This document shows positions 10,825-20,979 of a DNA stretch of 64,000 bases, piece by piece. The translations under genes and the position numbers were made by a program. The stretch covers positions 1 to 64,000 of the forward strand of contig NZ_RYZZ01000020.1 in the NCBI RefSeq assembly GCF_003989135.1. The letters run 5' to 3'. Origin of the DNA: Peribacillus cavernae. GTDB lineage: Bacteria; Bacillota; Bacilli; Bacillales; DSM-1321. Below the pieces are notes generated by a model. That model worked only from the letters and a program-made list of their open reading frames with translations, was not told where the DNA came from and ran no database searches. Every line of letters starts with the position of its first letter. Within the stretch, counting starts at the first letter, position 1.

Positions 10825-11937
10825 ATGAGAAGGAAAATTACTGTACTGCCCGGAGATGGCATCGGAAAAGAAGTTACAAGGGGTGCTGTTGAGATTCTCG
10901 AAACCGTTGCAGAAAGATACGGACATGAATTCGAATTTCAATATGGAGAAATCGGCGGCCAGGCCATCGACAATACAGGCTCGCCTCTCCCTGAACAAAC
11001 AATCGAAACCTGTAAAAACAGCGATGCGGTCCTGCTCGGTGCAGTGGGGGGTCCAAAATGGGATAACCAGCCTTCTCATTTAAGGCCGGAACGGGGGTTG
11101 CTGAAGATTCGTAAAGAATTGAATCTCTATGCCAATCTGCGGCCGATCAGCTATTACTCCAGCCTTTCAGAATCTTCTCCATTACGAAAGGAAATCATTG
11201 AAGAAGTTGATTTTGTTATTGTGAGAGAATTGACTGGCGGGCTGTATTTTGGCAAGCCAAGTGAAAGGACGACTCACGATGGAAAAGAAGCAGTAGTAGA
11301 TACATTGTTTTACCAAAAAGATGAAATGCAAAGAATTATTGAGCTGGCCTTTGAATTAGCCAGTAAACGACGAAAAAAAGTCACTTCCGTTGATAAGGCG
11401 AATGTTTTAGAATCAAGCAGGTTATGGCGTGAAACAGCGGAAGAAATAGCGGAACGCTATCCTGAAGTTGAACTTGAGCACATGCTTGTAGATAATGCAG
11501 CGATGCAGTTGATCCGCAATCCAAGGCAGTTCGACGTAGTGGTCACGGAAAATATGTTCGGCGATATTTTAAGCGATGAAGCATCCGTGTTAACGGGATC
11601 GCTTGGAATGCTGCCATCAGCCTCCATTTCAACGCAAGGCCCGAACCTATATGAACCGATCCATGGGTCGGCACCGGATATTGCCGGAAAAAACATTGCC
11701 AACCCAATTGCCGCGATTCTATCAGCAGCTTCCATGCTTCGTCTATCCTTTGGCATGGAAGTGGAAGCGGAAGCGATTGAAAAGGCTGTGGGAGAAACAC
11801 TGGACTCCGGCTCAAGAACAGGTGATATTGCCGAAGGACAGGTGCGTACCTTAACGACAACAGAAATGGTTGCTGAGATAAAAGGGGCAATTCTTGATCA
11901 GGAGGCAATCACCCATATTATGGGAGCATATACTTGA
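10825..11937 (+). CDS. leuB: 3-isopropylmalate dehydrogenase
   Basis: A 370-residue NAD-dependent beta-decarboxylating dehydrogenase that acts after LeuCD. Motifs are the N-terminal LPGDGIGKEV, the substrate-binding VRELTGGLYFG, the DNAAMQLIRNP segment, the Mg-binding ENMFGDILSDEAS, and the nucleotide-binding EPIHGSAPDIAGKNIANP. Start ATG at 10825 follows AAAGGAG. A strong hairpin terminator lies between this gene and leuC, so leuCD may be transcribed less than leuB. Confidence 0.97.
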   Translation: MRRKITVLPGDGIGKEVTRGAVEILETVAERYGHEFEFQYGEIGGQAIDNTGSPLPEQTIETCKNSDAVLLGAVGGPKWDNQPSHLRPERGLLKIRKELNLYANLRPISYYSSLSESSPLRKEIIEEVDFVIVRELTGGLYFGKPSERTTHDGKEAVVDTLFYQKDEMQRIIELAFELASKRRKKVTSVDKANVLESSRLWRETAEEIAERYPEVELEHMLVDNAAMQLIRNPRQFDVVVTENMFGDILSDEASVLTGSLGMLPSASISTQGPNLYEPIHGSAPDIAGKNIANPIAAILSAASMLRLSFGMEVEAEAIEKAVGETLDSGSRTGDIAEGQVRTLTTTEMVAEIKGAILDQEAITHIMGAYT

Positions 11938-11954
11938 AGGTCGATCTACAGTCA

Positions 11955-11993
11955 GGGGCTGACTCAGCAAGCAATCTGAGTCACCCTTTTTTT
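11955..11993 (+). terminator. Internal terminator or attenuator between leuB and leuC
   Basis: GGGGCTGACTCAG and CTGAGTCACCC pair (8 uninterrupted pairs, a one-base bulge, then GGG/CCC) around an 8-nt loop and are followed by seven T. It has all the features of an intrinsic terminator although it lies inside the operon, 25 nt before leuC. Confidence 0.8.
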
Positions 11994-12018
11994 AAAAAAA
12001 GTGAGGGGTGGGAGGATC

Positions 12019-13440
12019 ATGAAGAAGTCAATCATTGAAAAAGTATGGGACCGCCATGTGGTGTACCAGGAAGAAAATAAACCGGACCTATTGTATATTG
12101 ATTTACATTATATCCATGAAGTAACGTCACCACAGGCTTTCGAGGGATTGCGGGAAAAAGGCCGCAAAGTGAGAAGGCCGGAAAAAACCTTTGCCACCAT
12201 GGATCACAATGTACCGACGGTTAACCGATATCAGATTACAGACGAAATTGCCAGAAAGCAATTAACTGCACTTGAAAAAAACTGCACAGAGTTTTCGATT
12301 CCGCTTGCTGACCTCGATAGCCCAGAACAAGGGATTGTCCATGTCATTGGTCCTGAACTCGGCCTGACAAAGCCGGGAATGACCATAGTCTGCGGTGACA
12401 GCCATACATCCACCCATGGTGCCTTTGGTACCATCGCCTTTGGGATTGGAACAAGTGAAGTCGAACACGTTTTCGCTACACAGACGCTGTGGCAAACAAA
12501 ACCAAAAACACTTAAGCTGGAGATAAATGGAGAGCTTGGCAGCGGCGTGACCGCTAAAGACGTTATCCTATATGTGATTTCGAAATATGGCATCAATTTT
12601 GGTACTGGCCATATTATCGAATATTGCGGTAATGTGATTCGGAATATGTCAATGGAAGAAAGAATGACAGTCTGCAATATGTCGATCGAAGGCGGAGCAA
12701 GAGCAGGGCTTGTCAGTCCGGATGAAACAACTTTTTCCTATTTAAAAGGAAGGAAGCATGTGTCAACCGGAGTTGATTTTGAAAAGGATACGAAAGAATG
12801 GAGCGCGCTGGCGAGTGATGAAGGTGCGGTGTATGATACTGAGATTGTCATCGACGGCAGTGAGATTTCCCCAATGGTAAGCTGGGGCACCAATCCGGGA
12901 ATGGCCAGTCCTATTGATGGAAATGTCCCGAAAGCTGGCAACGACGAAGCCGGTGAAAAGTCATTGCAGCGGGCCCTTGATTACATGGGCTTGACAGCAG
13001 GGATGTCCATTTCGGATATCCCGGTCCAGCATGTATTCATTGGTTCCTGTACCAATTCACGCATCGAAGATCTCAGGCAGGCTGCTGAGTTCGTAAAAGG
13101 AAACAGGGTAATAGATGGAGTAAGGGCCCTGGTCGTTCCCGGCTCGCAAAGTGTTAAGAAGCAAGCGGAGGAAGAGGGGCTGGATAAGATTTTTACAGAA
13201 GCGGGGTTCGAATGGAGAGAATCAGGCTGCAGTATGTGTCTTGGCATGAATCCCGATGTAGTGCCGGCAGGTGAACATTGCGCTTCCACCTCAAACCGGA
13301 ACTTCGAAGGAAGGCAGGGCACAGGTGCACGCACACACCTTGTAAGTCCGGCAATGGCAGCAGCTGCTGCCATACACGGCCGATTTGTTGATATCCGCAA
13401 AGCTGGCGGAAGCACGGAAACAGCCGAACTAGCCTTTTGA
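12019..13440 (+). CDS. leuC: 3-isopropylmalate dehydratase large subunit
   Basis: A 473-residue aconitase-family subunit that isomerises isopropylmalate. The [4Fe-4S] cluster cysteines are in [12 protein letters not shown] (about residue 346) and [12 protein letters not shown] (about residues 406-409). HNVPT and [12 protein letters not shown] are conserved substrate-site segments. ATG at 12019 was chosen because GGGAGG lies 6 nt upstream; a GTG at 12001 has no site. It pairs with LeuD downstream. Confidence 0.97.
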   Translation: MKKSIIEKVWDRHVVYQEENKPDLLYIDLHYIHEVTSPQAFEGLREKGRKVRRPEKTFATMDHNVPTVNRYQITDEIARKQLTALEKNCTEFSIPLADLDSPEQGIVHVIGPELGLTKPGMTIVCGDSHTSTHGAFGTIAFGIGTSEVEHVFATQTLWQTKPKTLKLEINGELGSGVTAKDVILYVISKYGINFGTGHIIEYCGNVIRNMSMEERMTVCNMSIEGGARAGLVSPDETTFSYLKGRKHVSTGVDFEKDTKEWSALASDEGAVYDTEIVIDGSEISPMVSWGTNPGMASPIDGNVPKAGNDEAGEKSLQRALDYMGLTAGMSISDIPVQHVFIGSCTNSRIEDLRQAAEFVKGNRVIDGVRALVVPGSQSVKKQAEEEGLDKIFTEAGFEWRESGCSMCLGMNPDVVPAGEHCASTSNRNFEGRQGTGARTHLVSPAMAAAAAIHGRFVDIRKAGGSTETAELAF

Positions 13441-13484
13441 AAAAGTCAATTTAAATGAAACATAATACAGGAGGTGCACTGCGG

Positions 13485-14078
13485 GTGAAGCCGATTACCG
13501 TCTATAAAGGGAAAGCAGCAGTTTTGGACAGGGCTAATGTGGACACAGACCAAATTATTCCGAAACAATTTTTAAAACGAATTGAACGAACTGGATTTGG
13601 TGAGTTTTTATTTTATGATTGGCGTTTTGATGAGGATGGGAATGAACGGGAAGATTTCGAATTGAACCAGCCGCAAAATAAAAATGCTGGAATCCTGATC
13701 GCAGGTGAAAACTTTGGCTGTGGTTCATCAAGGGAGCATGCGCCGTGGTCGCTTCAGGATTATGGGTTTGATATTGTCATCGCGCCGTCATTCGCTGATA
13801 TTTTTCAGAATAATTGCCTGAAAAACGGGATGCTGCCGATAACGCTAACTAAAGATAAAGTCTCTTATTTAATGAATAATGCCGGAAATGATCAGTTAAC
13901 GATAGACCTACGAGAGCAAACCGTTATTGATAATAAAGGGCTTTCGACTTCTTTCGACATACATCCTTATTGGAAAGAAATGCTCCTTAATGGCTGGGAT
14001 GAAATCTCGATTACGCTGCAATACAGCCCCCAAATTGATGAATTTGAAAAAAGTGAGAGACCGATTTCTACTATATAA
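13485..14078 (+). CDS. leuD: 3-isopropylmalate dehydratase small subunit
   Basis: A 197-residue swivel-domain partner of LeuC. It shows NVDTDQIIPKQFLKRIERTGFG and the substrate-binding loop GENFGCGSSREHAPW. The GTG at 13485 was chosen because AGGAGG sits 10 nt upstream and the product then matches the usual length; an in-frame ATG at 13455 would place the ribosome binding site inside the gene. It ends the operon before a strong terminator at 14175. Confidence 0.95.
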   Translation: MKPITVYKGKAAVLDRANVDTDQIIPKQFLKRIERTGFGEFLFYDWRFDEDGNEREDFELNQPQNKNAGILIAGENFGCGSSREHAPWSLQDYGFDIVIAPSFADIFQNNCLKNGMLPITLTKDKVSYLMNNAGNDQLTIDLREQTVIDNKGLSTSFDIHPYWKEMLLNGWDEISITLQYSPQIDEFEKSERPISTI

Positions 14079-14174
14079 ACCGAAACTTCCATCAGTGGGG
14101 ATCTTACTGTCCGCTAATGCACGATAAAACATAATCCCGAAAAAGAGTTGTTTCTTCCGACTTTTTCAGGGTGA

Positions 14175-14219
14175 GAAAAACCAGGCCGCACATATGTTTT
14201 ATGTGCGGCCTGGTTTTAT
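14175..14219 (+). terminator. Terminator of the ilv-leu operon
   Basis: A perfect long hairpin: AAAACCAGGCCGCACATA pairs with TTATGTGCGGCCTGGTTTT around a very short loop. The A and T flanks make it potentially bidirectional. The 195 nt between it and the next gene hold nothing else that I recognise. Confidence 0.92.
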
Positions 14220-14414
14220 TTAGCGTTTCCCTAAACGGATACCAGGGACCCGGGTATATTTTGTATTTGCCCCGATTACGTGCTAAACTGATTTTCATTA
14301 AAGGAACAAAAGCGGAAGGTCCATGTACGTCGGAGCTGGATGACCAAAATTAAGTGATCGACATAAAAATCAATTTAAAGTTTCCTATGTAGGAAACATG
14401 AGGCGGAGTTGTGG

Positions 14415-15443
14415 ATGAACGGAAAAGAAAAACATTCGAAAAAAGATAATATCATCCTGTTTCCGGATCTTGCGGGGCGATTGGTGGATAAAGGATTGGA
14501 TCAGCTTGCAAAAAAGGATTTCAGGGAAGCTGCTGCATTGTTTACTCAGGCAAGAGAACTCGATCCTGAAAATCCAGATTTAAATGTTGGGCTAGTCGTT
14601 TCCCTGGTAGAGCTTGGGTTATATCCAGAAGCTAAGGACTTATGCAGAGAGCTGCTGAACAAGGGAATCGGCGACTACTTTCAGGTCGTCAACATTTACT
14701 TGATGGTGCTTCTGCAATTGAATGAACATGAAGAAATGTCATCGACGATCAAAGCTTTGCTTGAGGATGATCATATCCCGCCTGATAAGATCGAACATTT
14801 TGAAAAGATGCTTCAGTTCAGCCAGCGCGTTAAGGAGGAAAAACAACATCAGGAAATCATAAAAGAAGAAAAAATCCACCATGAAATTGAAACAGACGGC
14901 TTGTTCGCTGATAAAACGGAAAGTGAAATCCTTTTAACGATTACGAGGCTTGCTGAAGTTAATATACGGCCATATGTACCGGAAATCAGGCAGTTTTTAC
15001 TTGATGAACAGGCTAATCCGTTTTATAAAACAGTGCTGATTAATATAATGAAAGAACAGGAATACGACAAGGAAATAGACGTATCAAAGTTTAATGAGAC
15101 GGTAACCATCATCCCGGCAGGCCTCGGGGATGTACTGGAAAGCGAATTTATCGTTGAAGTCACGAAGATTGCCGAGAAGCGTCTTGGTCAGGAAAATCCA
15201 ACTTTGCTTGATATGGTGAAAAGTTTAATCGAAAGGCATAACTTCATTTTCTACCCAAATGACCCTTCGGAAAACCGTTTCGAGGAATGGGCAGCTGCTT
15301 ATCAGGTGCTTGCAGAAGAATATCAAGGGATGAAACCGGATGCTGAAGAGATTGCAGATCTTTATCGAATTAATGCCGCTTCTATCATGCATCTTGTTTC
15401 CCATTTAAAAGAAATTGAGGAGATTTCTTACCCGACAATTTGA
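14415..15443 (+). CDS. ysoA: TPR-repeat protein (YsoA-like)
   Basis: A 342-residue soluble protein. At least two tetratricopeptide-like helical pairs can be seen (KGLDQLAKKDFREAAALFTQ and PDLNVGLVVSLVELGLYPEA), followed by a charged coiled-coil-like stretch (about residues 135-160) and a helical C-terminal half. It occupies the position of ysoA between leuD and tig in B. subtilis and has a similar length. Its function is unknown; TPR folds usually mediate protein contacts. The ATG at 14415 is preferred because GGCGGAG lies 8 nt upstream. Confidence 0.85.
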   Translation: MNGKEKHSKKDNIILFPDLAGRLVDKGLDQLAKKDFREAAALFTQARELDPENPDLNVGLVVSLVELGLYPEAKDLCRELLNKGIGDYFQVVNIYLMVLLQLNEHEEMSSTIKALLEDDHIPPDKIEHFEKMLQFSQRVKEEKQHQEIIKEEKIHHEIETDGLFADKTESEILLTITRLAEVNIRPYVPEIRQFLLDEQANPFYKTVLINIMKEQEYDKEIDVSKFNETVTIIPAGLGDVLESEFIVEVTKIAEKRLGQENPTLLDMVKSLIERHNFIFYPNDPSENRFEEWAAAYQVLAEEYQGMKPDAEEIADLYRINAASIMHLVSHLKEIEEISYPTI

Positions 15444-15453
15444 CGTATAGCTG

Positions 15454-15481
15454 TTGTAACGCTTGAAACCTGTGTTATAAT
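15454..15481 (+). promoter_or_regulatory. Promoter of tig
   Basis: TTGTAA (15454-15459), a 16-nt spacer and TATAAT (15476-15481). It leaves a leader of about 140 nt before the trigger factor gene, in which I saw no recognisable riboswitch. Confidence 0.65.
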
Positions 15482-15627
15482 GTAGTGGTTGTAATATATA
15501 TATCGTACAAAAAACGACGGATTCCCAATTGATTTGGGTATAATCGAAGGATGACTTGTTAAGACTTACAAAGCATTTTCATCCACCCGCTTATTCATGA
15601 AGTTTATAGATTTCTGGAGGGAAACAC

Positions 15628-16926
15628 ATGTCTGCAAAATGGGAAAAGTTAGAAGGGAACCAGGGGGTTCTTACAGTTGAGTTAGAGGCAGCTAAAGTGA
15701 ACGAAGGTTTGGACGCTGCATTCAAAAAAGTTGTTAAACAGGTAAACGTACCTGGTTTCCGTAAAGGCAAAATACCGCGTCAGATGTTCGAAAAAAAATT
15801 CGGAGTAGAGTCTTTATACCAGGATGCTCTTGATATCATTCTTCCAGACGCATATACAAATGCTGTCGAAGAAGCAGGAATCAGCCCGGTTGACCAGCCG
15901 GAAATTGATATCGAACAAATGGAAAAAGGACAAAACTTAATCTTCAAAGCGACTATTACTGTTAAACCTGAAGTTAAATTAGGTGATTACAAAGGCATCG
16001 AAGTGGAAAAGTTCGATGCCGAAGTTACTGATGAAGACGTTGAAAACGAATTGAAAGCGCAGCAGGAGAAGCTGGCAGAGCTTGTCATTAGAGAAGAAGG
16101 AGCTGCCGAAAACGGAGACACACTAGTCGTCGATTTCGAAGGATTTGTAGATGGAGAGCCATTCGAAGGCGGGACTTCTGAAAACTATTCTTTAGAACTT
16201 GGTTCAAACTCTTTCATTCCTGGCTTTGAGGAAAAATTAGTCGGTGTCGAAACTGGTGCGGAAAAAGATGTCGAAGTGACATTCCCTGAAGAATACCATG
16301 CCGCCGAGCTTGCTGGGAAACCAGCAGTATTCAAAGTGAAAGTTCATGAAATCAAAACAAAACAGCTTCCTGAATTAGATGACGAGTTCGCGAAAGATGT
16401 CGATGAAGAAGTCGAAACACTGGCTGATCTTAAAGAAAAAACAAAGAAAAAACTTGAGCATGATAAGAAACATGAGCAAGAGCACTTTGTTCAGGATACA
16501 GTCGTAGAAAAGGCAGCTGCGAACTCAGAAATTGATATTCCGGAAGTGATGATTACCAACGAAGTCGGACGCATGATGGAAGAATTCGAACAGCGTCTTC
16601 AGGCCCAAAGCATGAATCTTGAGTTATACTATCAATTCTCCGGCCAGGATGAGGATGCATTAAAAGGCCAAATGAAGGAAGAAGCAGAAGGCCGTGTACG
16701 GACAAGCCTAACTTTAGAAGCAATTGCTGATGCTGAAAATATTGAAGCCGGCGAAGAAGATGTGAATGCAGAAGTGGAAAACATGGCTGGAATGTACAAC
16801 ATGGATGCGGAGATGATCAAGAATGCTCTTGGAAGTTTAGAAGGAGTAAAATCCGACCTAAAAATCCGCAAAGCGATTGAATTCCTTGTTGAAAACAGCA
16901 AAACAGTTGAATCACAACAATCATAA
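15628..16926 (+). CDS. tig: Trigger factor, ribosome-associated chaperone and prolyl isomerase
   Basis: A 432-residue protein that binds the ribosome exit tunnel and shields nascent chains. The N-terminal domain has the ribosome-docking signature [18 protein letters not shown] (about residues 42-59). A central FKBP-type isomerase domain spans about 150-245 ([21 protein letters not shown]), followed by the helical C-terminal chaperone arms. Start follows CTGGAGG. It is transcribed alone, from its own promoter to a terminator at 16939. Confidence 0.97.
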   Translation: MSAKWEKLEGNQGVLTVELEAAKVNEGLDAAFKKVVKQVNVPGFRKGKIPRQMFEKKFGVESLYQDALDIILPDAYTNAVEEAGISPVDQPEIDIEQMEKGQNLIFKATITVKPEVKLGDYKGIEVEKFDAEVTDEDVENELKAQQEKLAELVIREEGAAENGDTLVVDFEGFVDGEPFEGGTSENYSLELGSNSFIPGFEEKLVGVETGAEKDVEVTFPEEYHAAELAGKPAVFKVKVHEIKTKQLPELDDEFAKDVDEEVETLADLKEKTKKKLEHDKKHEQEHFVQDTVVEKAAANSEIDIPEVMITNEVGRMMEEFEQRLQAQSMNLELYYQFSGQDEDALKGQMKEEAEGRVRTSLTLEAIADAENIEAGEEDVNAEVENMAGMYNMDAEMIKNALGSLEGVKSDLKIRKAIEFLVENSKTVESQQS

Positions 16927-16938
16927 ATATCATATATG

Positions 16939-16968
16939 ACAAGGCGCGAGTTATCGTGCCTTGTTTTA
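16939..16968 (+). terminator. Terminator of tig
   Basis: ACAAGGCGCG and CGTGCCTTGT pair (one G-T wobble) and are followed by TTTTAT. The following 250 nt before the clpX promoter contain no feature that I recognise. Confidence 0.8.
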
Positions 16969-17225
16969 TACATAACAAGGTTTTTACCTCAGGTACTGTT
17001 TCTTAAAAGAGGGATCCAGCCGAATGTACGCATCAAAGAAGACAATTTCCTGATTGATTTTTTCCGGATTTCAGTGTAGATTATTTTTATTACAGCATAT
17101 ACATACTTTATATCTCTTTCCTTTTTTATTTCTAAGGTTTGGGAATCCCGGTGAAGGGCAAAATACATATTAATGATTTTTTTCTTATGATTTTTGGACA
17201 ACTTACATGGATACAAGCATTTTTG

Positions 17226-17254
17226 TTACAAAATTTCCTGGAACATGCTACAAT
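17226..17254 (+). promoter_or_regulatory. Promoter of clpX (extended -10)
   Basis: TTACAA (17226-17231), a 17-nt spacer and TACAAT (17249-17254), preceded by TGC to give an extended -10 element. It lies 115 nt before the clpX start. Confidence 0.6.
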
Positions 17255-17368
17255 GCAATTCATACCTTCAAAATTAAAAATGCTTGCTTGGAAGGATAAC
17301 TTTTTCTTTTAGCGAATTATTACCTTCACTATGTATAGATGGAAGAGTTTAAAAGGGGTGAAAAGTTC

Positions 17369-18637
17369 ATGTTTAAATTTAATGACGAGAAAGGGCAGCT
17401 GAAATGCTCTTTTTGCGGTAAAACCCAGGAACAAGTCCGTAAATTGGTAGCAGGTCCGGGTGTATATATTTGCGACGAGTGTATTGAACTTTGCACGGAA
17501 ATCGTGGAAGAGGAACTTGGTACCGAAGAAGAAGTTGAATTTAAGGATGTACCGAAACCGAAGGAAATTCGTGAAATCCTTGATGAGTATGTAATCGGCC
17601 AGGAACAGGCCAAGAAATCCCTGGCGGTTGCTGTTTACAATCACTATAAACGTATCAACTCCAATAGCAAAGTCGATGATGTAGAGCTTGCCAAGAGTAA
17701 TATTAGTTTAATCGGACCTACGGGAAGCGGTAAAACACTTCTTGCCCAGACACTTGCACGTTTATTGAATGTTCCGTTTGCGATTGCAGATGCAACTTCT
17801 TTAACGGAGGCTGGATATGTAGGAGAAGATGTGGAGAACATCCTGTTGAAATTGATTCAGGCTGCCGACTATGATGTAGAGAAGGCTGAAAAGGGAATTA
17901 TCTACATCGATGAAATCGATAAAGTGGCGCGTAAATCTGAAAACCCTTCGATCACACGTGATGTATCCGGGGAAGGAGTACAGCAGGCATTATTGAAAAT
18001 CCTTGAGGGGACAGTAGCGAGTGTTCCGCCTCAGGGAGGGCGCAAACATCCGCATCAGGAATTTATCCAAATCGACACGACCAATATCCTGTTCATTTGT
18101 GGAGGGGCTTTCGATGGGATTGAGCCGATCATCAAACGCCGTTTAGGGCAAAAGGTCATCGGTTTCGGCTCTAACGCAAAAAAAGGTGATGTAAAGGAGA
18201 ATGAACTGCTTTCAAAGGTTCTTCCTGAAGATTTGCTGCGTTATGGCTTAATTCCCGAATTCATCGGCCGTATTCCAGTAATTTCTACACTTGAGCAATT
18301 AGATGAGTCCGCTTTGATTGAAATTTTGACAAAGCCAAAAAATGCGCTTGTCAAACAATATAAAAAAATGCTTGAGCTTGATCACGTAGAGCTTGAATTT
18401 GAAAAAGACGCACTAAACGAAATCGCGAAGAAGGCAATCGAACGCAAGACAGGTGCGCGCGGGCTGCGCTCCATTATCGAAGGCATCATGCTGGAAGTGA
18501 TGTTTGACCTGCCTTCACGGGATGATATTGAAAAATGCATCATCACCGCGGAAACAGTAGCAGACAATAAGCCGCCGAAATTAGTCTTGGCTGACGGCAC
18601 GACCGTTAAAGGTGAAGAAAAGAAAACCTCAGCATAA
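17369..18637 (+). CDS. clpX: ATP-dependent Clp protease ATP-binding subunit ClpX
   Basis: A 422-residue AAA+ unfoldase that recognises tagged proteins and feeds them to ClpP. The N-terminal zinc domain has Cys13, Cys16, Cys35 and Cys38. The Walker A motif is GPTGSGKT (about residue 115), the pore loop is GYVGEDVE, the Walker B motif is IIYIDEIDK, and the ClpP-docking loop is IGF. Start ATG at 17369 follows AGGGGTGAAAAG; the frame also opens upstream but without a site. clpP is not in the window. Confidence 0.97.
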   Translation: MFKFNDEKGQLKCSFCGKTQEQVRKLVAGPGVYICDECIELCTEIVEEELGTEEEVEFKDVPKPKEIREILDEYVIGQEQAKKSLAVAVYNHYKRINSNSKVDDVELAKSNISLIGPTGSGKTLLAQTLARLLNVPFAIADATSLTEAGYVGEDVENILLKLIQAADYDVEKAEKGIIYIDEIDKVARKSENPSITRDVSGEGVQQALLKILEGTVASVPPQGGRKHPHQEFIQIDTTNILFICGGAFDGIEPIIKRRLGQKVIGFGSNAKKGDVKENELLSKVLPEDLLRYGLIPEFIGRIPVISTLEQLDESALIEILTKPKNALVKQYKKMLELDHVELEFEKDALNEIAKKAIERKTGARGLRSIIEGIMLEVMFDLPSRDDIEKCIITAETVADNKPPKLVLADGTTVKGEEKKTSA

Positions 18638-18890
18638 CAAGAAAAGCGTAAACGCCCTGTTCAGCCCTGACAAGCATAAGACAGATCCCGAAAGAAGGCG
18701 CTTTTTGCCTTCTGTAGGGAGATGGCTTATGACTCGAAGGGTTGGGCGTTGGAGCTGGACAACAAGAAAAGCGTAAACGCCCTGTTCAGCCCTGACAAGC
18801 ATAAGACAGATCCTGAAAGAAGGCGCTTTTTGCCTATAGAGAGATGGCTTATGACTTGAGGTGCTAGGTGTCGGGGCTTGACAACTTCTA
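18638..18890. repeat. Two tandem copies of the GAAAAGCG intergenic repeat
   Basis: Two units of about 125 bp start with ACAAGAAAAGCGTAAACGCC (near 18638 and 18763) and end near GGAGCTGGAC. They are almost identical, apart from a shorter GCCTTCTG segment in the second. Inside are short inverted segments such as AAGGCGCTTTTTGCCTT. Related copies lie at 30556, 37103, 52765 and 60700. No ORF is carried. Confidence 0.85.
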
Positions 18891-18922
18891 AGTTCGAAAA
18901 TGCTGAACCAGACAAATATTCG

Positions 18923-18957
18923 AAAAAAGCTGCCGATAATTATCGGCGGCTTTTTTC
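18923..18957 (+). terminator. Terminator between clpX and lonB
   Basis: AAAAAAGCTGCCGATAA pairs with TTATCGGCGGCTTTTTT with one mismatch, followed by a T run. It is symmetrical and strong. Confidence 0.88.
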
Positions 18958-19080
18958 AGTTATATTCGATTAAAGAGGAAAATGAATTGGCTAACACAAT
19001 CCGAAAAAGTTGGATTAATTCCACTCATCCAAGGAGATACTAGCACTAATTACATACAAGGGAATGCAGGAGGGACTAAG

Positions 19081-20742
19081 ATGAGCTGGACAAGTATAGC
19101 ATTGTTTATCCAATTGTTTTTTGGGATTGTGATTGGTTTGTATTTTTTGAACTTGTTAAAGGGTCAGAGAACTCAAAAAGTGACGATTGACCGCGAATCA
19201 AAAAAGGAAATGGAAGTCTTAAGAAAAATGCGCTCTATTTCATTGACAGAACCGCTTTCAGAGAAGGTAAGGCCTGCAGCTTTTTCTGACATTGTCGGAC
19301 AGGAAGATGGAATTAAGGCATTAAAAGCGGCCCTATGCGGCCCGAATCCGCAGCATGTTCTGATCTATGGGCCTCCTGGTGTTGGAAAGACAGCAGCAGC
19401 CCGGCTTGTGCTCGAGGAAGCCAAGAAAAATCCAAAATCGCCTTTCAGGCATTCTGCGATCTTTGTGGAGCTTGATGCCACGACAGCGAGATTTGATGAA
19501 CGAGGGATTGCAGATCCGTTGATTGGTTCTGTTCATGATCCGATTTATCAGGGTGCAGGGGCAATGGGCCAGGCGGGCATCCCGCAGCCTAAACAGGGAG
19601 CAGTCAGCAACGCCCATGGCGGAGTGTTATTTATTGACGAAATTGGTGAGCTGCATATGATACAAATGAATAAACTTCTAAAGGTGCTTGAGGATCGTAA
19701 GGTTTTCATGGAAAGTGCGTATTATCAGGAAGACAATTCGAATATCCCAACGCATATACATGATATTTTTAAAAATGGATTTCCTGCCGATTTCAGGTTG
19801 ATTGGCGCAACAACGAGAATGCCAAGTGAAATCCCCCCGGCTATCAGATCGCGCTGTATGGAAGTGTTTTTCCGTGAATTGGATCGGAAAGAAATTATCC
19901 AAGTTGCAAATGGTGCGGCGGAAAAGGTGAAGGTGACGATAAGTGATAAGGGGCTGGATACGATTGCGGAATATGCCCGCAACGGCAGGGAAGCAGTCAA
20001 TATGGTCCAAATATTGGCAGGGATTGCAATCACTGAGGAAAGGCCCTTTATTAAGAATGAAGACATCGAATGGATTGCTCACAGCAGCCAATTATCACCA
20101 AGGATGGACCGGAAAATTGCCGATAAGCCAAAGGTCGGTTTGATTAACGGTTTGGCTGTACACGGACCGAATAGCGGATCCTTGCTTGAAATTGAAGTAA
20201 CCGTGATACCAGCTGGTGAAAAAGGGAGCATTAATATTACCGGAATCGTCGAAGAAGAAAGCATAGGCAGCAGCGGGAAATCAGTTCGCAGAAAAAGCAT
20301 GGCAAAGGGATCTATTGAAAATGTGATCACTGTTCTCCGTTCGATGGGGGTGCCTGCCGACCAGTTTGACATTCATGTGAACTTCCCGGGAGGAATACCC
20401 ATTGATGGCCCGTCAGCGGGAATTGCGATGGCAACAGGAATCTATTCGGCGATTTATAAAATACCCGTGGACCATAGGGTGGCGATGACCGGAGAAATCA
20501 GCATTCACGGTAATGTTAAGCCGATAGGCGGGGTTGTCCCCAAGGTGAGGGCCGCCAAGCTTGCCGGTGCAAAGGCCGTAATTATCCCCCTGGAAAATAT
20601 GCAGTCCATTCTTCAGGAGATAGATGGAATTGAAATCATTCCGGTAACTAACGTAAAAGAAGTATTTGAAAAAGCTTTGAAAAAGGATATTATTCCAGAA
20701 CAAATTCTGCCTGAGTTAAACGCCAAGAAAGAAAGTGTATAA
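19081..20742 (+). CDS. lonB: ATP-dependent protease LonB
   Basis: A 553-residue sporulation-associated Lon paralogue. An N-terminal membrane helix (SIALFIQLFFGIVIGLYF) anchors it. The AAA+ domain has Walker A GPPGVGKT (about residue 98) and Walker B GGVLFIDEIGEL. The C-terminal Lon protease domain has the catalytic serine in PIDGPSAGIAMAT and the lysine in the GGVVPKVRAAKLAG segment. ATG at 19081 follows GGAGGG and gives the expected N-terminus MSWTSIALF; a longer upstream frame has no good site. In B. subtilis lonB is a forespore gene under sigma-F; I did not find a clear sigma-F promoter here. Confidence 0.95.
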   Translation: MSWTSIALFIQLFFGIVIGLYFLNLLKGQRTQKVTIDRESKKEMEVLRKMRSISLTEPLSEKVRPAAFSDIVGQEDGIKALKAALCGPNPQHVLIYGPPGVGKTAAARLVLEEAKKNPKSPFRHSAIFVELDATTARFDERGIADPLIGSVHDPIYQGAGAMGQAGIPQPKQGAVSNAHGGVLFIDEIGELHMIQMNKLLKVLEDRKVFMESAYYQEDNSNIPTHIHDIFKNGFPADFRLIGATTRMPSEIPPAIRSRCMEVFFRELDRKEIIQVANGAAEKVKVTISDKGLDTIAEYARNGREAVNMVQILAGIAITEERPFIKNEDIEWIAHSSQLSPRMDRKIADKPKVGLINGLAVHGPNSGSLLEIEVTVIPAGEKGSINITGIVEEESIGSSGKSVRRKSMAKGSIENVITVLRSMGVPADQFDIHVNFPGGIPIDGPSAGIAMATGIYSAIYKIPVDHRVAMTGEISIHGNVKPIGGVVPKVRAAKLAGAKAVIIPLENMQSILQEIDGIEIIPVTNVKEVFEKALKKDIIPEQILPELNAKKESV

Positions 20743-20979
20743 GAGATACCTCGGTTTCCTTTTGAACCGAGGGTTTCTTATGAAATTATCAAGCAGATGG
20801 GAATTCTTATTGCGTGCTTTCACCCGGGATATTGTACATAATAAAGGAGAATACAGGTGTCATATCAAACAGATAGACACTTCATAACAAATAGGATAGA
20901 ATTGTGAAAAGGCTGGAAGAGCTGGCAAAAAAACACGATAATGATAAGACGATGCGATAAATTAATGGAGGTGTCAGGC

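Noticed and set aside
12231-12677. 148-codon minus-strand ORF opposite leuC
   Set aside because: A shadow ORF in a strongly supported gene, with no independent evidence.
14104-14353. Two overlapping small ORFs on both strands after leuD
   Set aside because: Both are read through the palindromic terminator at 14175-14219 and have no family features.
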